64,000 bases of DNA from Agrobacterium sp. RAC06 (GTDB taxonomy: Bacteria; Pseudomonadota; Alphaproteobacteria; Rhizobiales; Rhizobiaceae), in assembly GCF_001713475.1 (NCBI RefSeq), contig NZ_CP016499.1:2108001-2172000 (forward strand). The letters run 5' to 3'. The translations under genes and the position numbers were made by a program. The stretch's first letter is position 1; each line of letters begins with the position of its first letter. The notes under the pieces were generated by a model. The model did not search any database. It was not told where the DNA came from and saw only the letters and a list, made by a program, of their open reading frames with translations. Shown in pieces: positions 50,061-58,018 of the stretch.

Positions 50061-50710
50061 GCCAGCACTTTCTTCAGGCTCGCCGTAAAGGCCGAGATGC
50101 GGGTGACGAGCGCGGCATCGCCGAATTCAGCCGAGAGATCGAGGTCCGGATCCTCGACATGGCGCAGGAAACTTGTCTGCTCCGGCATTTCCGACTGCAG
50201 CTTTTCAAACAGGAGACGAGGCCCCTTGACCTCAATCGTGCCTGCCTCGCCCGCATTTATGGCTGCCTTCAAGAGTTCAGCCAGGTCTTTCACAGCCTTC
50301 TCGGCAAGGGCCTCGCCAATCGCCGGAGCGAGCGCAATCGCCGCCTGTTCGCTCACGGCCATCGAGAGCCTCTCGATCACGTCCGGCAGCTTCGTCGCGA
50401 GCAGGTCTGCAAATTCATCACGCAGTTTCTGGTCACGCTCGGCCAGCGCCTGCGCGTGGGCTATCTCGATTGCCTGCCGGTCCACCTCGAAACGCTCCGC
50501 AGCTGCCTTTTCACCGGCTTCATGACCCTCGGCATAGGCCTCCCGCTTGATGGCCTCGACGTCGACTGCCTCGGGTTCGGGAAGCGCCGGGAAGTCCATG
50601 TCGAAGGCATCCACCGACGGCATATCGAAGGCCGGCGCCGGCGGCGCAGGTGGCGCGACCGTTGTCGAAAAGTCCTTGAGATAACGGGCCAAAGGCATGC
50701 TCATGGGCAA
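50057..50710 (-). CDS. FliH-like protein upstream of motB
   Basis: Cytoplasmic protein of 217 residues with a Pro/Ala/Asp-rich N-terminus, a charged coiled coil (KREAYAEGHEAGEKAAAERF, AIEIAHAQALAERDQKLRDE) and a C-terminal domain (ALAPAIGEALAEKAVKDLAE, EVKGPRLLFEKLQSEM, FGDAALVTRISAFTASLKKV). AYAEGHEAGE and the order of parts match FliH, the regulator of the FliI ATPase, which is otherwise not evident. It overlaps motB by ATGA, so it is co-translated with the stator genes. FliH is an inference; rhizobial annotations often leave this gene unnamed. Confidence 0.85.
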   Translation of the reverse strand: MPMSMPLARYLKDFSTTVAPPAPPAPAFDMPSVDAFDMDFPALPEPEAVDVEAIKREAYAEGHEAGEKAAAERFEVDRQAIEIAHAQALAERDQKLRDEFADLLATKLPDVIERLSMAVSEQAAIALAPAIGEALAEKAVKDLAELLKAAINAGEAGTIEVKGPRLLFEKLQSEMPEQTSFLRHVEDPDLDLSAEFGDAALVTRISAFTASLKKVLA

Positions 50711-50930
50711 TCGCCTCCATCGGCGACAGATTGGACACGGCTGAAGTGCAATTCCAGGAGAAGAAGATCAAACATCAGCATGTCCGTACGCGTTCTCTCA
50801 TCTTCAAGGATCGTTCAAAGCTCATTCGGCACGGCTTGGCTTCTGATGCCACGTGCGCTTCCTGAAGCTAGGGGTTCAAACTTGCGCGAAGATGAATGAG
50901 GCTGGTGGCGACCTGCTTCAAAACGGCACG

Positions 50931-50962
50931 GAACCGCTGGATACCAGTATATCCAGCGGTTC
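50931..50962 (-). terminator. Terminator-like hairpin after flagellin 4
   Basis: GAACCGCTGGATA (50931-50943) pairs perfectly with TATCCAGCGGTTC (50950-50962) around CCAGTA, five bases after the flagellin stop. The T run on the minus strand is poor, so it may act as a 3' stabiliser as much as a terminator. Confidence 0.65.
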
Positions 50963-50967
50963 AAGGC

Positions 50968-51927
50968 TTATCGCTGGAAGAGCGTCAGGAGCTTTTCTGC
51001 GCTGCTATTGGCGATCGAGAGTGCCTGGATGCCAAGCTGCTGCTGGGTCTGCAACGCCTTCAGACGCGTCGATTCCTCGTTCATGTCGGCATCGACCAGA
51101 CGGCCAATGCCCTTGTCGATCACGTCCATGAGGTTCGAGACGAAGGTGTCCTGCATCTCGATACGGCTGGTGATGGCGCCGAGGGTGGCGGCGGCATCGG
51201 TCAGCTGCTGGATGACGTTGTCGACGACGGCAATCATGTCGTCGAGCGCTTCCTTGGACGTGTTGGTGTTTATCGCGATCTCGTCGCCACCGGTCGGCGC
51301 CCCCATGTCGAGGAGGTAATATTCGCGTGCACCGGTACCGGTGTTGCGCAGCACGTCGGCGTCGATTGACTTGGTGAGGAAGCCGCGAGACGCATCCTGG
51401 ATATCGATCAGCACGGATTCGGCGGTGTCAAAGTCGAGGGTCGTGACCTGAACGCTGCCGTCGGCTCCGCGGACGAAGGAGGAAACGACCTGCTTGGTAC
51501 CCAACTCCAGCGCATTGGTGTTGTAAAGCCAGTTTTCACCCGAGAAGGATGCGGACTGGGCAGAAGAAATCAGCTGGTTCTTCAGCTGCGTCATTTCTTC
51601 GTTGATCTTGTTCTTGTCGACGCCGGGCTCGCTCGCGGCAACCAGCTTTGCCTTGATCGTGGACATCACGTCGACGACATTGTCGAGCGCCGTGTAAGCG
51701 GTATCAACGGTTGCCGCACCGAGGCCAAGTGCGTCGGAAACTGTCGAGAGCGCAGCATTGTCGGAACGCATCGTCGTGGCGATTGACCAATAGCCGGCAT
51801 TGTCGGCTGCCGTTTCGACCCGGTAACCCGACGATACGCGCCGCTGGGTCATCTCGAGATTGTTGTCGATCGAACGAAGTGTCTGCAGCGCCGCCATGGC
51901 GGCCGCATTGGTCATAATACTGGTCAT
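50968..51927 (-). CDS. Flagellin (fourth of four in transcription order)
   Basis: Secreted filament subunit of about 319 residues. Conserved N-terminal D0/D1 (MTSIMTNAAAMAALQTLRSI, ADNAGYWSIATTMRSDNAAL) and C-terminal helices (GRLVDADMNEESTRLKALQT, GIQALSIANSSAEKLLTLF) enclose a variable middle. It is the most divergent copy, ending FQR rather than LFR or FRQ. ATG 51927 is in register with the other flagellins; AGGGG is upstream. It has its own leader and terminator hairpin, so it is probably a separate transcript. Confidence 0.95.
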   Translation of the reverse strand: MTSIMTNAAAMAALQTLRSIDNNLEMTQRRVSSGYRVETAADNAGYWSIATTMRSDNAALSTVSDALGLGAATVDTAYTALDNVVDVMSTIKAKLVAASEPGVDKNKINEEMTQLKNQLISSAQSASFSGENWLYNTNALELGTKQVVSSFVRGADGSVQVTTLDFDTAESVLIDIQDASRGFLTKSIDADVLRNTGTGAREYYLLDMGAPTGGDEIAINTNTSKEALDDMIAVVDNVIQQLTDAAATLGAITSRIEMQDTFVSNLMDVIDKGIGRLVDADMNEESTRLKALQTQQQLGIQALSIANSSAEKLLTLFQR

Positions 51928-51996
51928 GCTTGGTGCCCCTAAGCGTGTCGGACTGCGCATCCGGCGACTTGCCGGCACGACGGGAGGGCATCATGC
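51928..51996 (-). promoter_or_regulatory. Flagellin 4 leader with CCGG hairpin and GCATGATGC motif
   Basis: Read on the minus strand: GCATGATGC (51996-51988), then CCGGC-AAGTC-GCCGG (51975-51961), a five-pair hairpin, 34 bases before the start, then AGGGGCA at the ribosome site. The upstream UGCCCU can pair with AGGGGCA. Same architecture as the other three flagellin leaders. Confidence 0.5.
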
Positions 51997-52143
51997 AAAA
52001 CGCGCGAACGCGCGATCCCCGTCACTGTTAACAAATCGTTAACAGCGGCAGTTAACAAACAGACCAAGGACATGGCAAGGCACAGGCTTGTCTTTTGTAG
52101 TTCAAACGAAATTGCCAAAAGTTTCGCGCAAGGCTCAAACGAA

Positions 52144-52171
52144 AATCCGCGCCTCTTGCGAGGCGCGGATT
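52144..52171 (-). terminator. Terminator after flagellin 3
   Basis: AATCCGCGCCTC (52144-52155) pairs perfectly with GAGGCGCGGATT (52160-52171) around TTGC; on the minus strand it continues TTTTCGTTT. It lies about 60 bases after the gene stop at 52233. Confidence 0.9.
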
Positions 52172-52232
52172 CACACCGAGAACATCCGACACTGTCAGGG
52201 CGGGACGAAGTCGCCCCTAGCCAGAGCGCCGC

Positions 52233-53231
52233 TTACTGACGGAAGAGTGTCAGGATGCTTTCGGAAGAGGTGTTGGCGATCGAGAGCGACTGGATGGCCA
52301 GCTGCTGCTGGGTCTGCAGCGCCTTGAGGCGGGTCGATTCTTCGTTCATGTCGGCATCGACGAGACGACCGACACCACTGTCAATCGAGTCGGTCAGAGC
52401 CGCAACGAAGTCCTCCTGCATGCCGATGCGCATGGAAATCGAACCCAAGGCTGCTGCCGCACTGGTCATCTGCTGCAGGCCGTATTCAACCAGAGACAGG
52501 GCTTCCTGCATGCCGGCAGTGGTCAGGCCGGTGATGTCGAGCTGATCGATGGAAACGCCCGCGATTTCAGCCGCGGCTGCACCGACCACGCCGTCATTGT
52601 CCCAGTCGACAAAGGCGTCGAAGGTATCGGATACGCTGCCAATGATACCGGAGTTGTAGTCGATCAGGCCGGTCGCGTCGCCACCGAACAGAACTGTCAT
52701 GCCGTCTGCTGTCGTTGCATCGAGAGAGTAGAGAGTGGTCGACACGGAAACATTGCCGCTGGAGTCGCGAATGAAGCCTGACACAACCGTCACGTCGACG
52801 GGTGCCGTGACCGTATCGGGGCCGGTTGCGACCCAGTTCTGGCCGCTGAAGCTCGCCGATTCGGAGATCGAGCGAAGCTGCTCCTGCAGCTGGTCGATTT
52901 CTTCCTGAATCTTCGACTTATCGACGCCTTCTTCCGTGGCGGCGACGACCTTTGCCTTGATTTCCTTCATCACCTCGATGGAGCTTTCCATCGCGGCATA
53001 GGCCGTATCGATCTTGGCGGCGCCGAGACCAAGTGCGTCCTGGACGGCGGAGAGCGCCATGTTGTCCGAGCGCATCGTTGTTGCGATCGACCAATAGGCG
53101 GCGTTGTCGGAAGCTCCGCCGACACGCAGACCGGAGGATACACGCGCCTGGGTATCCTGCATCTTCGAGTCGATGGAACGGAGAGTCTGGAGTGCAGCCA
53201 TCGCTGCATTGTTCGTCAAAATGCTGGTCAC
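52233..53231 (-). CDS. Flagellin (third of four), GTG start
   Basis: Filament subunit of 332 residues. N-terminal MTSILTNNAAMAALQTLRSI, then SDNAAYWSIATTMRSDNMAL; C-terminal GRLVDADMNEESTRLKALQT, AIQSLSIANTSSESILTLFR. The aligned start codon is GTG at 53231, not ATG as in the other three, with AAGGGA seven bases upstream, suggesting lower translation. The gene has its own terminator and leader. Confidence 0.95.
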   Translation of the reverse strand: MTSILTNNAAMAALQTLRSIDSKMQDTQARVSSGLRVGGASDNAAYWSIATTMRSDNMALSAVQDALGLGAAKIDTAYAAMESSIEVMKEIKAKVVAATEEGVDKSKIQEEIDQLQEQLRSISESASFSGQNWVATGPDTVTAPVDVTVVSGFIRDSSGNVSVSTTLYSLDATTADGMTVLFGGDATGLIDYNSGIIGSVSDTFDAFVDWDNDGVVGAAAAEIAGVSIDQLDITGLTTAGMQEALSLVEYGLQQMTSAAAALGSISMRIGMQEDFVAALTDSIDSGVGRLVDADMNEESTRLKALQTQQQLAIQSLSIANTSSESILTLFRQ

Positions 53232-53303
53232 GGTCGTGTCCCTTAAATGGCTAGATTTGGGGACATCCCGGTCTTTCCGGGAACGATGAAGCGGCCTAAT
53301 GCC
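53232..53303 (-). promoter_or_regulatory. Flagellin 3 leader with CCGG hairpin and SD-pairing TGTCCC
   Basis: Minus strand: TCCCGG-AAAGA-CCGGGA (about 53281-53266) is a six-pair hairpin 37 bases before the start; TGTCCC (53265-53260) is complementary to GGGACA (53242-53237), which contains the Shine-Dalgarno core AGGGA. Confidence 0.55.
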
Positions 53304-53410
53304 CTTAACCAGTTCTTCGTCTTGGTTAACTCATCGTTACATGAGCCCATGTAACGACCGTATGGTTAACGCATGGTTAAAGAGATCTGATAAAATCGTT
53401 AAAATGCAAA

Positions 53411-53432
53411 AAGCCGCCCCGGAGGGCGGCTT
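53411..53432 (-). terminator. Terminator after flagellin 2
   Basis: AAGCCGCCC (53411-53419) pairs with GGGCGGCTT (53424-53432) around CGGA; the minus-strand transcript continues TTTTTGCATTTT. It is 22 bases after the gene stop at 53454. Confidence 0.92.
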
Positions 53433-53453
53433 CTATTTTCAGACTCTTCGGTC

Positions 53454-54449
53454 TTAACGGAAGAGCGAAAGGATAACTTCCGAAGAAGAGTTGGCGATCG
53501 AGAGCGACTGAACGGCCAGCTGCTGCTGGGTCTGCAGTGCCTTGAGGCGGGTCGATTCTTCGTTCATGTCGGCGTCGACGAGACGACCGACGCCCGAGTC
53601 GAGCGAGTCAGACAGCTTGTTGACGAAGTCTTCCTGCAGATCGATGCGCATCGAGATCGAACCAAGGTCAGCGCCGGCGCTTGTCATGTAGGCCAGAGCT
53701 GCATCGACGAGCGTCAGGGCTTCTGCCATGGCCGCGCCGTCAAAACCGTTGATGTCCAGCGTGTAGACAGACATACCACCTACGGCGGTCGCTGCGGCGT
53801 CGGTACCGGCGGCGGTCGGGTCGAAGTCGGTGGTCGTGAAGTCGGCTGCATTCGTGCCAAGGATACCACTGGTTGTATCAACTGCACCAGTCGCGTCGCC
53901 GCCGAACAGAAGGGTCATGCTACCAGCCGTTTCGGCGTCGAGCGTGTAGGATGTGGTCTTTACGGCAACGTTGTTGGCGGCATCACGGACGAAGCCGGAT
54001 ACAACGGTCACCTGGGCAGCGGTCGTCGAAGTGTCAGTGCCACCAGCGATCCAGTTTTCGCCGGAGAAAGAGGCCGAGTCGGCGATCGACTTCAGCTGGC
54101 CCTGAAGCTGCGTGATTTCTTCCTGGACCTTGGCCTTGTCGACACCTTCTTCGGTCGCGGTGACCAGCTTGGCCTTGATTTCCTTCACGACATCGATGGC
54201 CGATTCCATACCGGCATAAGCGGTATCGATCTTGGAGGCGCCGAGGCCGAGGGCGTCAGACACGGCGGAGAGCGCCATGTTGTCGGACTTCATGGTGGTG
54301 GCGATCGACCAATAGGCGGCGTTGTCGGAAGCTTCGCCGACGCGCTGACCAGACGAAACGCGGGCCTGAGTGTCTTCCATGCTGCTGCCGATGGAGCGCA
54401 AGGTCTGGAGTGCCGACATGGCGGCGATATTGGTAAGAATGCTCGTCAT
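53454..54449 (-). CDS. flaB: Flagellin (second of four)
   Basis: Filament subunit of about 331 residues, closest to the third flagellin in its ends (MTSILTNIAAMSALQTLRSI, GRLVDADMNEESTRLKALQT, AVQSLSIANSSSEVILSLFR) with an Ala/Thr/Asp-rich variable middle. ATG 54449 is chosen over an upstream in-frame ATG at 54500 because it matches the other flagellins and has AAGGGG upstream. The flaB name follows the usual second place after flaA and is tentative. Confidence 0.95.
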   Translation of the reverse strand: MTSILTNIAAMSALQTLRSIGSSMEDTQARVSSGQRVGEASDNAAYWSIATTMKSDNMALSAVSDALGLGASKIDTAYAGMESAIDVVKEIKAKLVTATEEGVDKAKVQEEITQLQGQLKSIADSASFSGENWIAGGTDTSTTAAQVTVVSGFVRDAANNVAVKTTSYTLDAETAGSMTLLFGGDATGAVDTTSGILGTNAADFTTTDFDPTAAGTDAAATAVGGMSVYTLDINGFDGAAMAEALTLVDAALAYMTSAGADLGSISMRIDLQEDFVNKLSDSLDSGVGRLVDADMNEESTRLKALQTQQQLAVQSLSIANSSSEVILSLFR

Positions 54450-54525
54450 GGTAGTGTTGCCCCTTGAATGGCTGACTAAGAAGGGACATTCCGGTCTCAC
54501 CGGTAACGGCGCACAGCATCATGCC
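54450..54525 (-). promoter_or_regulatory. Flagellin 2 leader with CCGG hairpin and SD-pairing TGTCCCTT
   Basis: Minus strand: GGCATGATGCT (54525-54515), CCGG-TGAGA-CCGG (54503-54491), 42 bases before the start, then TGTCCCTT (54488-54481), which pairs over eight bases with AAGGGGCA (54465-54458) with one G-U pair, covering the Shine-Dalgarno site. Confidence 0.6.
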
Positions 54526-54851
54526 TGCTAACTGGCTGATTTTTAATAGTTAGCTCGCCGTTTCGATAGACTTAGATAAAACCATCAAGGTTAATGAAGA
54601 CCTAAACGAAACGATGTGACGGCAGATTTTCGTTTTTTTTTGCAACCTTCGCGCGTACGCGCGCGTAGCAGATGATGATTAATAAAACGCAAAGGCCGCG
54701 TTCGTTTGCGAACGCGGCCTTCGTGTAGCTTCCGTTCCGGTTCAGCCTCCGGAGGGTTAAGCCTTCCCTTCGCACGCCTCTGGTCAGCCACCAAGGCATA
54801 TCGGCGTCGGGATAGTCTAGCCGGCCCTTACGGGCCGACCTGATCTTGCGA
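54526..54851. other. Intergenic region between flagellins 1 and 2
   Basis: The stretch holds AT-rich sequence at about 54528-54645, including a run of eight or nine Ts near 54632 and the 14-base palindrome CGCGCGTACGCGCG at 54650-54663; the flagellin 1 terminator; and a second hairpin near 54822-54838 (CGGCCC-TTAC-GGGCCG) close to the flagellin stop. I see no coding frame; frames across 54591-54799 are low in rhizobial codon pattern. Confidence 0.5.
54692..54721 (-). terminator. Terminator after flagellin 1
   Basis: AAGGCCGCGTTCG (54692-54704) pairs perfectly with CGAACGCGGCCTT (54709-54721) around TTTG; the minus strand continues TTTGCGTTTTATT. It is about 130 bases after the flagellin stop. 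Confidence 0.85.
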
Positions 54852-55778
54852 TTAACGGAAGAGCGACAGGATGTTCTGCGAGTCGTTGTTCGCGATCGAG
54901 AGAGCCTGGATCGCCAGCTGCTGCTGGGTCTGCAGGGCCTTCAGGCGGGTCGACTCTTCGTTCATGTCGGCGTCGACAAGACGGCCAACGCCCTTCTCGA
55001 TGGCGTCAGACAGCTTGCCTGCGAATTCAGTCTGAAGGTCAATTCGCTTCGAGACCGAGCCGAGTTCAGCGCCAGCGCTCGTCATTTTCTCAAGAGCAGC
55101 GTCGACAGATGCGAGAGCCACTTCAAGATCGTCGTTCTCGACGTCGAGGTCGGTGATCTTGATCGACTGCACCGCCGCAGCCGCGCCGCTGACCGTAACG
55201 TTGTCGGTGCTCGTCAGGATCGATTCCTGAGCGTCATCGACTTCACCCTGCGCGTCAAAACGGTAGAGCAGGTTGTTCTGATCCAGGGTGTAGGTCGTGG
55301 TCTTAACACCGACATTGCCCGATGCATCGCGGATGAAGCCCGACACGACCGTCTTGTCGCCAGCAGTTTCAACCGCCAGCCAGTTTTCGCCGTTGAAGGA
55401 CGAGCTCTTGGCGATCGACACCAGCTGTTCCTTCAGCTGCGTGATCTCTTCCTGAACCTTGGCCTTGTCAACGCCTTCTTCGGTGGCGGCGACAACCTTG
55501 GTCTTGATTTCCTTCATAACGTCGATGGCGGATTCCATACCGGCATATGCGGTATCAACCTTTGCAGCACCAACGCCGAGAGCGTCGGTAACTGCGCCGA
55601 GCGCCATGTTGTCAGAGCGCATGCCCGTCGAGATCGACCAGTAGGCAGCGTTGTCGGAGGCCTTGGAAACCTTCATGCCGGTCGAGATGGAGTTCTGCGT
55701 GGCTTCCATATTGGAAGCAATGGAGCGCAGGGTGGAGAGCGCGGACATCGCGCTGGAGTTGGTCAGAATGCTGGCCAT
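54852..55778 (-). CDS. flaA: Flagellin (first of four, FlaA-like)
   Basis: Filament subunit of 308 residues, probably the main one by its leading place after fliP. N-terminal MASILTNSSAMSALSTLRSI, SDNAAYWSISTGMRSDNMAL; C-terminal GRLVDADMNEESTRLKALQT, AIQALSIANNDSQNILSLFR. It has a short variable domain, as in rhizobial complex filaments built from several flagellins. ATG 55778 is preceded by AAGGGAC eight bases upstream. A terminator and long 3' region separate it from the next flagellin. Confidence 0.96.
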   Translation of the reverse strand: MASILTNSSAMSALSTLRSIASNMEATQNSISTGMKVSKASDNAAYWSISTGMRSDNMALGAVTDALGVGAAKVDTAYAGMESAIDVMKEIKTKVVAATEEGVDKAKVQEEITQLKEQLVSIAKSSSFNGENWLAVETAGDKTVVSGFIRDASGNVGVKTTTYTLDQNNLLYRFDAQGEVDDAQESILTSTDNVTVSGAAAAVQSIKITDLDVENDDLEVALASVDAALEKMTSAGAELGSVSKRIDLQTEFAGKLSDAIEKGVGRLVDADMNEESTRLKALQTQQQLAIQALSIANNDSQNILSLFR

Positions 55779-55862
55779 AGGATTTGTCCCTTAAAAACGA
55801 GATACAAGAGGGGACATACCGGACTAAAAGACTTACCGGTCACGGACGTTCGGCATCATGCC
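55779..55862 (-). promoter_or_regulatory. Flagellin 1 leader with CCGG hairpin and SD-pairing TGTCCC
   Basis: Minus strand: GGCATGATGCC (55862-55852), a perfect inverted repeat; ACCGG...CCGGT (about 55840-55818) with a 13-base loop, 41 bases before the start; TGTCCC (55816-55811) complementary to GGGACA (55790-55785), which overlaps the Shine-Dalgarno site. Confidence 0.55.
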
Positions 55863-56026
55863 TTTTGGTATTTTTCGTTGCTACCAGACCCGTCGTGCGA
55901 GGTCCAAACTCGCAGCCAATCCTTGCCAACTTCTTTACAATTGAAGGCAGCTCAAGGGACGCTGATGACGTGGTAAACCGCCCGTAAGGGAGCGTGGTGA
56001 ATCAACCGTAAGCGGGGATGGTTAAC

Positions 56027-56764
56027 TTAAACGAACGACCGGACGAGACTGCCGACGAGCAGGTTCCAGCCGTCGATCAAGACGAAGAACAGGATCTTGA
56101 ACGGCAGCGAGATCGAGGTGGGTGGCAGCATCATCATACCCATGGCCATGGTGATGGTTGCCACCACCATGTCGATGACGAGGAAGGGCAGGATGATCAG
56201 GAAGCCGATCTCGAAGCCGCGTCGGATTTCCGACAGCATGAAAGCCGGGATGAGGATACGGTAGTCGATCTGGCCGTCCACTATGGTTGCCTGGCCGCGC
56301 TCATTGGCAATATCGACGAAAAGCGCGAGATCCCTGTCGCGCGTGTTTGCGGTCATAAAGGCGCGAAACGGCTCGGCAATGAGGGCGACCGCCTCAGCTT
56401 CGGTGATCTGATTGTTGATGAGCGGCTGAACGCCTTCACGCCAGGAGCGGTCCATGGTCGGCGCCATGACATAGAAGGTCATGAACAGCGCCATGCTGGT
56501 GAGGATCATGTTCGACGGCGTGGTGGCAAGCCCCATGCCGGAGCGAAGAATGGAGAAGGCGATCAGGAAACGCGGGAAACTCGTGACCATGATCAGAATG
56601 CCGGGCGCGATCGACAGCACCGTCAGCAGCCCGAAGGTACGAATGATCCACGCCGCCACCGACCCATCGATCGGGGTGTTGAAGATATCCGTCGGCAACT
56701 GCTGGGCCACAGCCAGTTGCGGCGCCATCATCATGACAGCGACGAGGAGTAGAAACCGAATCAT
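56027..56764 (-). CDS. fliP: Flagellar export-gate protein FliP
   Basis: Integral membrane gate protein of 245 residues with a cleavable signal peptide (MIRFLLLVAVMMMAPQLAVA-QQ). Four helices follow; the signature is RFLIAFSILRSGMGLATTPS and, near the end, EIGFLIILPFLVIDMVVATI, TMAMGMMMLPPTSISLPFKI. Its ATG overlaps the fliL stop by four bases. It ends the flgB-fliP run; about 250 bases separate it from flaA. Confidence 0.97.
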   Translation of the reverse strand: MIRFLLLVAVMMMAPQLAVAQQLPTDIFNTPIDGSVAAWIIRTFGLLTVLSIAPGILIMVTSFPRFLIAFSILRSGMGLATTPSNMILTSMALFMTFYVMAPTMDRSWREGVQPLINNQITEAEAVALIAEPFRAFMTANTRDRDLALFVDIANERGQATIVDGQIDYRILIPAFMLSEIRRGFEIGFLIILPFLVIDMVVATITMAMGMMMLPPTSISLPFKILFFVLIDGWNLLVGSLVRSFV

Positions 56765-57279
56765 TCGATCACGAGCGTTCTGAACATCACCTTGGATACG
56801 CGGCCTTCCGAGCGCAGGTCAACTCGCTCCTGAAGGTCATCCTTGAGATATTGAAAGCCGCGCGGGCCCTCGACCTGTTGCAGTGATACGGTGCGAAGAT
56901 AGGCCATGATGTCCTGGTGCACCGCTTCGGCGATCTGGACATCCGGCGGGCCGTTGAACATCAGGGCCACTTCGAGACGGATCCAGTTTTCCGACGGGTA
57001 TGCGAGGTTTGTCGTGATCGGCTCAAGCGCCACGACACCATTGGCCTCGGTGGAGATCGGAGGAAGTCCCTCCTCGTCTTTCTTGGCCTCACCACCCTTT
57101 TCACCGGCCGCCGCTTCAGCGGCCTTGGCTGCGTCTTCGGCCTGCTTCACTTGGGGGGCGAGCATGTTGCCGATCACCCAGCCGCCACCGCCACCGACGG
57201 CGGTGAGGACCACGAGCGGGATGACGAGTGCCATCAGCCCGGACTTCTTCTTGGCTTGGCCTTCCTGACCTTCTTCCAT
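56761..57279 (-). CDS. fliL: Flagellar basal-body protein FliL
   Basis: Single-pass protein of 172 residues that surrounds the stator/basal body. One helix (GLMALVIPLVVLTAVGGGGG, about 14-33), a charged linker, then the FliL domain with NLAYPSENWIRLEVALMFNG, IAEAVHQDIMAYLRTVSLQQ and the C-terminal RVSKVMFRTLVIE. It lies between flgH and fliP. A second FliL-like protein is encoded at 34168. Confidence 0.93.
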   Translation of the reverse strand: MEEGQEGQAKKKSGLMALVIPLVVLTAVGGGGGWVIGNMLAPQVKQAEDAAKAAEAAAGEKGGEAKKDEEGLPPISTEANGVVALEPITTNLAYPSENWIRLEVALMFNGPPDVQIAEAVHQDIMAYLRTVSLQQVEGPRGFQYLKDDLQERVDLRSEGRVSKVMFRTLVIE

Positions 57280-57298
57280 GTCTCTTGCCTCCCCCGCG

Positions 57299-58018
57299 TC
57301 AGAACGGCGAGTAGATGTCGACGACCTGCTGGCCGATTGGCGGCTGCTGGACCTCGGTCAGACGGCCGCGACCACCATAGGAGATGCGGGCCTCTGCGAT
57401 CCGGTCATAAGAGATCTCGTTGTCCGCGTTGACATCCTGCGGCCGGACGATACCGGCGACGTTCAGGATGCGAAGCTCGTGGTTCACGCGCACTTCCTGC
57501 GAACCGCTGATCAGCAGGTTGCCGTTTTCGAGCACACCCGTGACGACCGCGGCGACGAGCAGGTTCAAGCGCTCCGAGCGTTCCGTGGAGCCTTTGCCGG
57601 ACGAACTGGTCGTGGAATCAGTCGACAGATCTCCGGTGGTCCCCGTCGCCGTAGAGAAGCCGAGGAAGTTGGAAATCTCAGCTCCCCAAGACAGGCCCGT
57701 ATTGTTGTCACGACTGCGATCGGTCTCGTTATTGAACGACGCGCGGTCATTGATCTCAATGTTGACGGTGAGGATGTCGCCGACGTTCAGCGCACGCGCA
57801 TCCTTGAATAGCGCGGACTGGCTGTCGCTCCACAGGGAATAGCCGCTTGCGGTCTGGGCCTGCTGCTTCGGGTACATCGCCATCTGCGGGGTCTGGCTGT
57901 AGCGCAGTCCGGACCCGATCGGGCTCATCGACGGTGCATTGCCGATCTCCTTGATGGTCTGGCTCTGGCAGCCGGCCAGGAGGAGAACGGCCAGCAGTGC
58001 CGGGAAACGCTTCATCAT
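57299..58018 (-). CDS. flgH: Flagellar L-ring protein FlgH
   Basis: Outer-membrane lipoprotein of 239 residues that forms the L ring. The lipobox is LLAGC with Cys17, followed by the family strand SLWSDSQSALFKDARALNVG, DILTVNIEIND and the C-terminal GRGRLTEVQQPPIGQQVVDI. Its ATG overlaps the motE stop by four bases. Confidence 0.96.
   Translation of the reverse strand: MMKRFPALLAVLLLAGCQSQTIKEIGNAPSMSPIGSGLRYSQTPQMAMYPKQQAQTASGYSLWSDSQSALFKDARALNVGDILTVNIEINDRASFNNETDRSRDNNTGLSWGAEISNFLGFSTATGTTGDLSTDSTTSSSGKGSTERSERLNLLVAAVVTGVLENGNLLISGSQEVRVNHELRILNVAGIVRPQDVNADNEISYDRIAEARISYGGRGRLTEVQQPPIGQQVVDIYSPF

Noticed and set aside
54591..54799. Possible small genes between flagellins 1 and 2
   Set aside because: Frames cross a perfect terminator hairpin and have no ribosome site.
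53454..55778. Tandem flagellins as a phase-variation cassette
   Set aside because: All four are intact, in one direction, each with its own leader, and no recombinase or inverted recombination sites are present.
50931..55862. Repeated hairpins near the flagellins read as a CRISPR-like or mobile array
   Set aside because: The hairpins differ in sequence, sit at fixed places relative to genes and are explained as terminators and leaders.
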